Origin: AG-12 sp027319585
Lineage (GTDB): Bacteria > Chloroflexota > Dormibacteria > Aeolococcales > Bog-877
NCBI GenBank assembly: GCA_027319585.1
Contig: DAHVMY010000059.1
Span: 1-8,226 of the forward strand
Direction of reading: 5' to 3'
DNA length: 8,226 nt
Positions 6,512 through 8,226 of this stretch are shown one piece after another; the first letter of the stretch is position 1, and each line of letters begins with the position of its first letter. The notes beneath the pieces are model-generated. The model was not told where the DNA came from, did no database searches, and saw nothing but the letters and a program-made list of their open reading frames with translations. The position numbers and the translations under genes are program-made.

Positions 6512-7997
6512 CCTCCCCGCCGAGCCGGCGGCGGACCGGGCCGCGGAGCCCGAGTTCCCCGCCCGCCTCTTCGAGTACGCGCCCGCGCCGGAGTCCACTG
6601 AGCACGTTCGGCTGGATGACACGTATGGGCTCTTCATCGGCGGGCGGCTGGTGGCTCCGCACTCCCGGCGTCACCGCCCGACCGTCAATCCGGCGACCGA
6701 GGAGGAGCTCGCCCAGGTGGCGGAGGCGGACGCGACCGACGTGGATCGCGCGGTTGCGGCCGCCGCTGAGGCGTATCTGCCCTGGTCCCGGCTCTCCGGC
6801 CGCCGGCGTGCCCGCTACCTGTTCCGGCTCGCGCGGCTCGTGCAGGAGCGCGCTCGGGAGCTGGCGGTGGTGGAGACGCTGGATGGCGGCAAGCCGATCC
6901 GGGAGGCGCGCGACTTCGACATCCCGACCGCTGCGCAGCATCTCTTCTATCACGCCGGTTGGGCCGACAAGCTGGAGTATGCCTTCGCCGGCGCAAGGGC
7001 CCGGCCGCTGGGGGTCATCGGCCAGGTCATCCCCTGGAACTTCCCGCTGCTCATGCTGGCCTGGAAGGTGGCCCCGGCGCTGGCGACCGGGAACACGGTG
7101 GTGCTCAAGCCGGCCGAGACCACGCCGCTCACCGCCCTTCTCTTCGCGGACATCTGCCGCCAGGCCGAGCTGCCGGCGGGGGTGGTCAACATCATCACCG
7201 GGGGGCCGGAGGTGGGCGCGGCGCTCGTCCGCCACCCCGGGCTCGCCAAGGTCGCCTTCACCGGATCGACCGCGGTGGGCAAGGAGATCCAGCGGGTCCT
7301 GGCCGGATCCGGCAAGCGGCTCTCCCTGGAGCTGGGGGGCAAGGCGGCCCACGTGATCTTCGAGGACTCGCCCATGGACCAGGCGGTGGAGGGCGTGATC
7401 AACGGCATCTTCTTCAACCAGGGGCACGTCTGCTGTGCCGGCAGCCGGCTCTTGCTGCAGGAGTCGATCGCCGAGCCGTTCTTGCGCCGCCTGCAGTTGC
7501 GGATGAGCCGGCTTCGGGTCGGCGACCCCCTCGACAAGAACACCGACGTCGGCGCCATCAACTCCCGCGCCCAGCTGGACCGTATCGAGGAGCTGGTGCG
7601 GGCGGGGGTGGAAGAGGGCGCGCGGCTGCATCAGGTGAGCTGCCGGCTGCCCGAGCGCGGCTTCTGGTTCCCGCCCTCCGTGTTCACCGGGGTCGCGCCG
7701 GCACATCGGATCGCTCGCGAGGAGATCTTCGGCCCCGTCCTGGCGGTGATGACCTTTAGGACCGCGGGCGAGGCGGTCGAGCTGGCCAACAACACCCGCT
7801 ACGGCCTCTCCGCGGGGGTCTGGACCAGCAAGGGATCCCGCATACTCTGGATGTCCCAGCGGCTCCGCGCCGGGGTGGTTTGGGCCAACACCTACAACCA
7901 GTTCGATGCCGCCGCGCCCTTCGGAGGGTTCGCCGAGTCCGGCTTCGGCCGAGAGGGGGGTGCACAGGGATTGGGTGAATATCTGGAGTTCTCGTGA
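6474..7997 (+). CDS. Aldehyde dehydrogenase (NAD(P)-dependent superfamily), deoC-linked
   Basis: Oxidises an aldehyde to the acid. Its place directly after deoC suggests acetaldehyde from deoxyribose-5-phosphate cleavage as the substrate. At 507 residues it has a Pro/Ala-rich N-terminal extension of about 45 residues before the standard fold (YGLFIGGRLV). Catalytic residues are Asn189 in PWNFPLLM, Glu286 in LELGGKAA and Cys320 in FNQGHVCCAGSR; the Glu-Cys spacing of 34 equals that of human ALDH2. EEIFGPV and the C-terminal PFGGFAESGFGREGG are present. The residue before the Val-Cys pair is His, where most ALDHs have Gln or Glu. The GTG start lies inside deoC behind AAGGAG, giving a 38-nt overlap. 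The stop overlaps the next GTG as GTGA. ALDH family assignment is certain; the acetaldehyde role is inferred from context. Confidence 0.93.
   Translation: MATSPPKTSPRPDLPAEPAADRAAEPEFPARLFEYAPAPESTEHVRLDDTYGLFIGGRLVAPHSRRHRPTVNPATEEELAQVAEADATDVDRAVAAAAEAYLPWSRLSGRRRARYLFRLARLVQERARELAVVETLDGGKPIREARDFDIPTAAQHLFYHAGWADKLEYAFAGARARPLGVIGQVIPWNFPLLMLAWKVAPALATGNTVVLKPAETTPLTALLFADICRQAELPAGVVNIITGGPEVGAALVRHPGLAKVAFTGSTAVGKEIQRVLAGSGKRLSLELGGKAAHVIFEDSPMDQAVEGVINGIFFNQGHVCCAGSRLLLQESIAEPFLRRLQLRMSRLRVGDPLDKNTDVGAINSRAQLDRIEELVRAGVEEGARLHQVSCRLPERGFWFPPSVFTGVAPAHRIAREEIFGPVLAVMTFRTAGEAVELANNTRYGLSAGVWTSKGSRILWMSQRLRAGVVWANTYNQFDAAAPFGGFAESGFGREGGAQGLGEYLEFS
7985..7988 (+). promoter_or_regulatory. 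Ribosome binding site of the second aldehyde dehydrogenase
   Basis: GGAG ends 5 nt before the GTG at 7994, inside the last codons of the preceding gene. Together with the GTGA stop-start overlap it supports this start and translational coupling. Confidence 0.5.
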
Positions 7998-8226
7998 CTG
8001 CGCCAGCCGTGCTCAAGACCCCCAAGCTCTACGTGAACGGCGCCTTCGTGCGCTCGGACTCTGGCCGCGTGTATCAGCCCGACGGCCGCACCAACGTTCC
8101 GATGGCGTCGCGCAAGGATCTGCGCGACGCGGTTCCGCCCGTGCCCTGGCCGCAACTGCGCGCCGCACTCGAACAGGAACTCGGCTGCGCGGTGTCGCAG
8201 GTGTTTGAGACCTTCACCGAAGCGCC
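7994..8226 (+). CDS. Second aldehyde dehydrogenase, N-terminal fragment, apparently chimeric
   Basis: An open frame running off the window end, 77 codons visible. Residues 1-47 (starting MTAPAVLKTPKLYVNGAF, then RSDSGRVYQP and ASRKDLRDAV) match the N-terminus of the second ALDH that often follows the deoC-linked ALDH in actinobacteria: the KLYVNGAF strand, the SGR turn and ASRKD before the first long helix. An ALDH should continue with an Ala/Arg-rich helix leading to a Trp. Instead the frame goes on as PPVPWPQLRAALEQELG and then VSQVFETFTEA, which I read as ABC1/AarF/UbiB-like. The start is the GTG at 7994, overlapping the previous stop as GTGA. The other two frames after 8131 do not restore ALDH sequence, so a simple frameshift does not explain it. 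The gene is confidently present at its 5' end; its true 3' part is not in this window. Confidence 0.7.
   Translation, partial: MTAPAVLKTPKLYVNGAFVRSDSGRVYQPDGRTNVPMASRKDLRDAVPPVPWPQLRAALEQELGCAVSQVFETFTEA
8132..8226 (+). other. ABC1/AarF/UbiB-like fragment joined in frame to the ALDH start
   Basis: The last 95 nt read PPVPWPQLRAALEQELG, then CAVSQVFETFTEA. ABC1-family atypical kinases have a very similar stretch just before their conserved Ala-Ala-Ala-Ser-Ile-Ala-Gln-Val-His loop: PP(V/F)P, a helix with Glu-x-Glu-Leu-Gly, then a Phe-x2-Phe motif. Codon use also changes here: three of four Glu codons are GAA, with CAA and TTT, whereas the preceding genes use GAG, CAG and TTC almost throughout. 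The family call rests on recognising a short piece, with the diagnostic loop just beyond the window. Confidence 0.6.

Noticed and set aside
8132..8226. Simple frameshift in the second aldehyde dehydrogenase
   Set aside because: I read both other frames after 8131. Neither gives the expected ALDH helix or the Trp-rich continuation, so a one- or two-base indel does not restore the protein.
1..8226. Defence system, CRISPR array, prophage, transposon or RNA gene
   Set aside because: No repeat arrays, integrase or transposase motifs, terminal inverted repeats or tRNA-like folds were seen. Nearly all of the window is explained by metabolic genes.

Overview
The window is very GC-rich (about 70% by eye) with strong G/C at third codon positions, almost exclusive GAG for Glu, and GTG and TTG starts beside ATG. 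The cytidine deaminase (Leu-Cys-Ala-Glu-Cys-Gly type), the long deoxyribose-phosphate aldolase and the linked aldehyde dehydrogenases all resemble actinobacterial proteins. An actinomycete or another high-GC soil lineage such as Chloroflexota or Dormibacterota would fit. The sequence alone cannot place it further. There are no RNA genes, CRISPR arrays or transposases.

Layout. (1) Left, + strand: a soluble bacterial cytochrome P450 (110-1351), then a nucleoside hydrolase (1389-2339) 37 nt downstream. (2) Middle, - strand, converging on the first pair: cytidine deaminase cdd (5460-5044), pyrimidine-nucleoside (thymidine) phosphorylase deoA (5047-3743, ATGA overlap with cdd) and an MFS transporter (3712-2369, 30 nt after deoA). 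(3) Right, + strand, divergent from cdd across a 130-nt spacer: deoxyribose-phosphate aldolase deoC (5591-6511), an aldehyde dehydrogenase (6474-7997, 38-nt overlap with deoC) and the start of a second aldehyde dehydrogenase (7994 onward, GTGA overlap).

The genes outline a (deoxy)nucleoside salvage and catabolism island. The transporter probably imports nucleosides or sugars. Cdd deaminates (deoxy)cytidine to (deoxy)uridine, and DeoA phosphorolyses pyrimidine nucleosides to base plus (deoxy)ribose-1-phosphate. A mutase not present in the window must make the 5-phosphate. DeoC then splits deoxyribose-5-phosphate to acetaldehyde plus glyceraldehyde-3-phosphate, and the aldehyde dehydrogenase(s) would oxidise the acetaldehyde. 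The nucleoside hydrolase gives a parallel, phosphate-independent route. The P450 is the odd member, with no redox partner or obvious pathway link here.

The most striking anomaly is at the right edge. The second aldehyde dehydrogenase reads normally for about 46 codons. It then switches, in frame and without a stop, at about 8132 into sequence that looks like the N-terminal kinase region of an ABC1/AarF/UbiB protein, and codon use shifts at the same point. This looks like a chimeric junction, either a contig-end assembly artefact or a real recombination. I saw no clearly new multi-gene system. The rest is an unusually arranged but recognisable deo-type locus.
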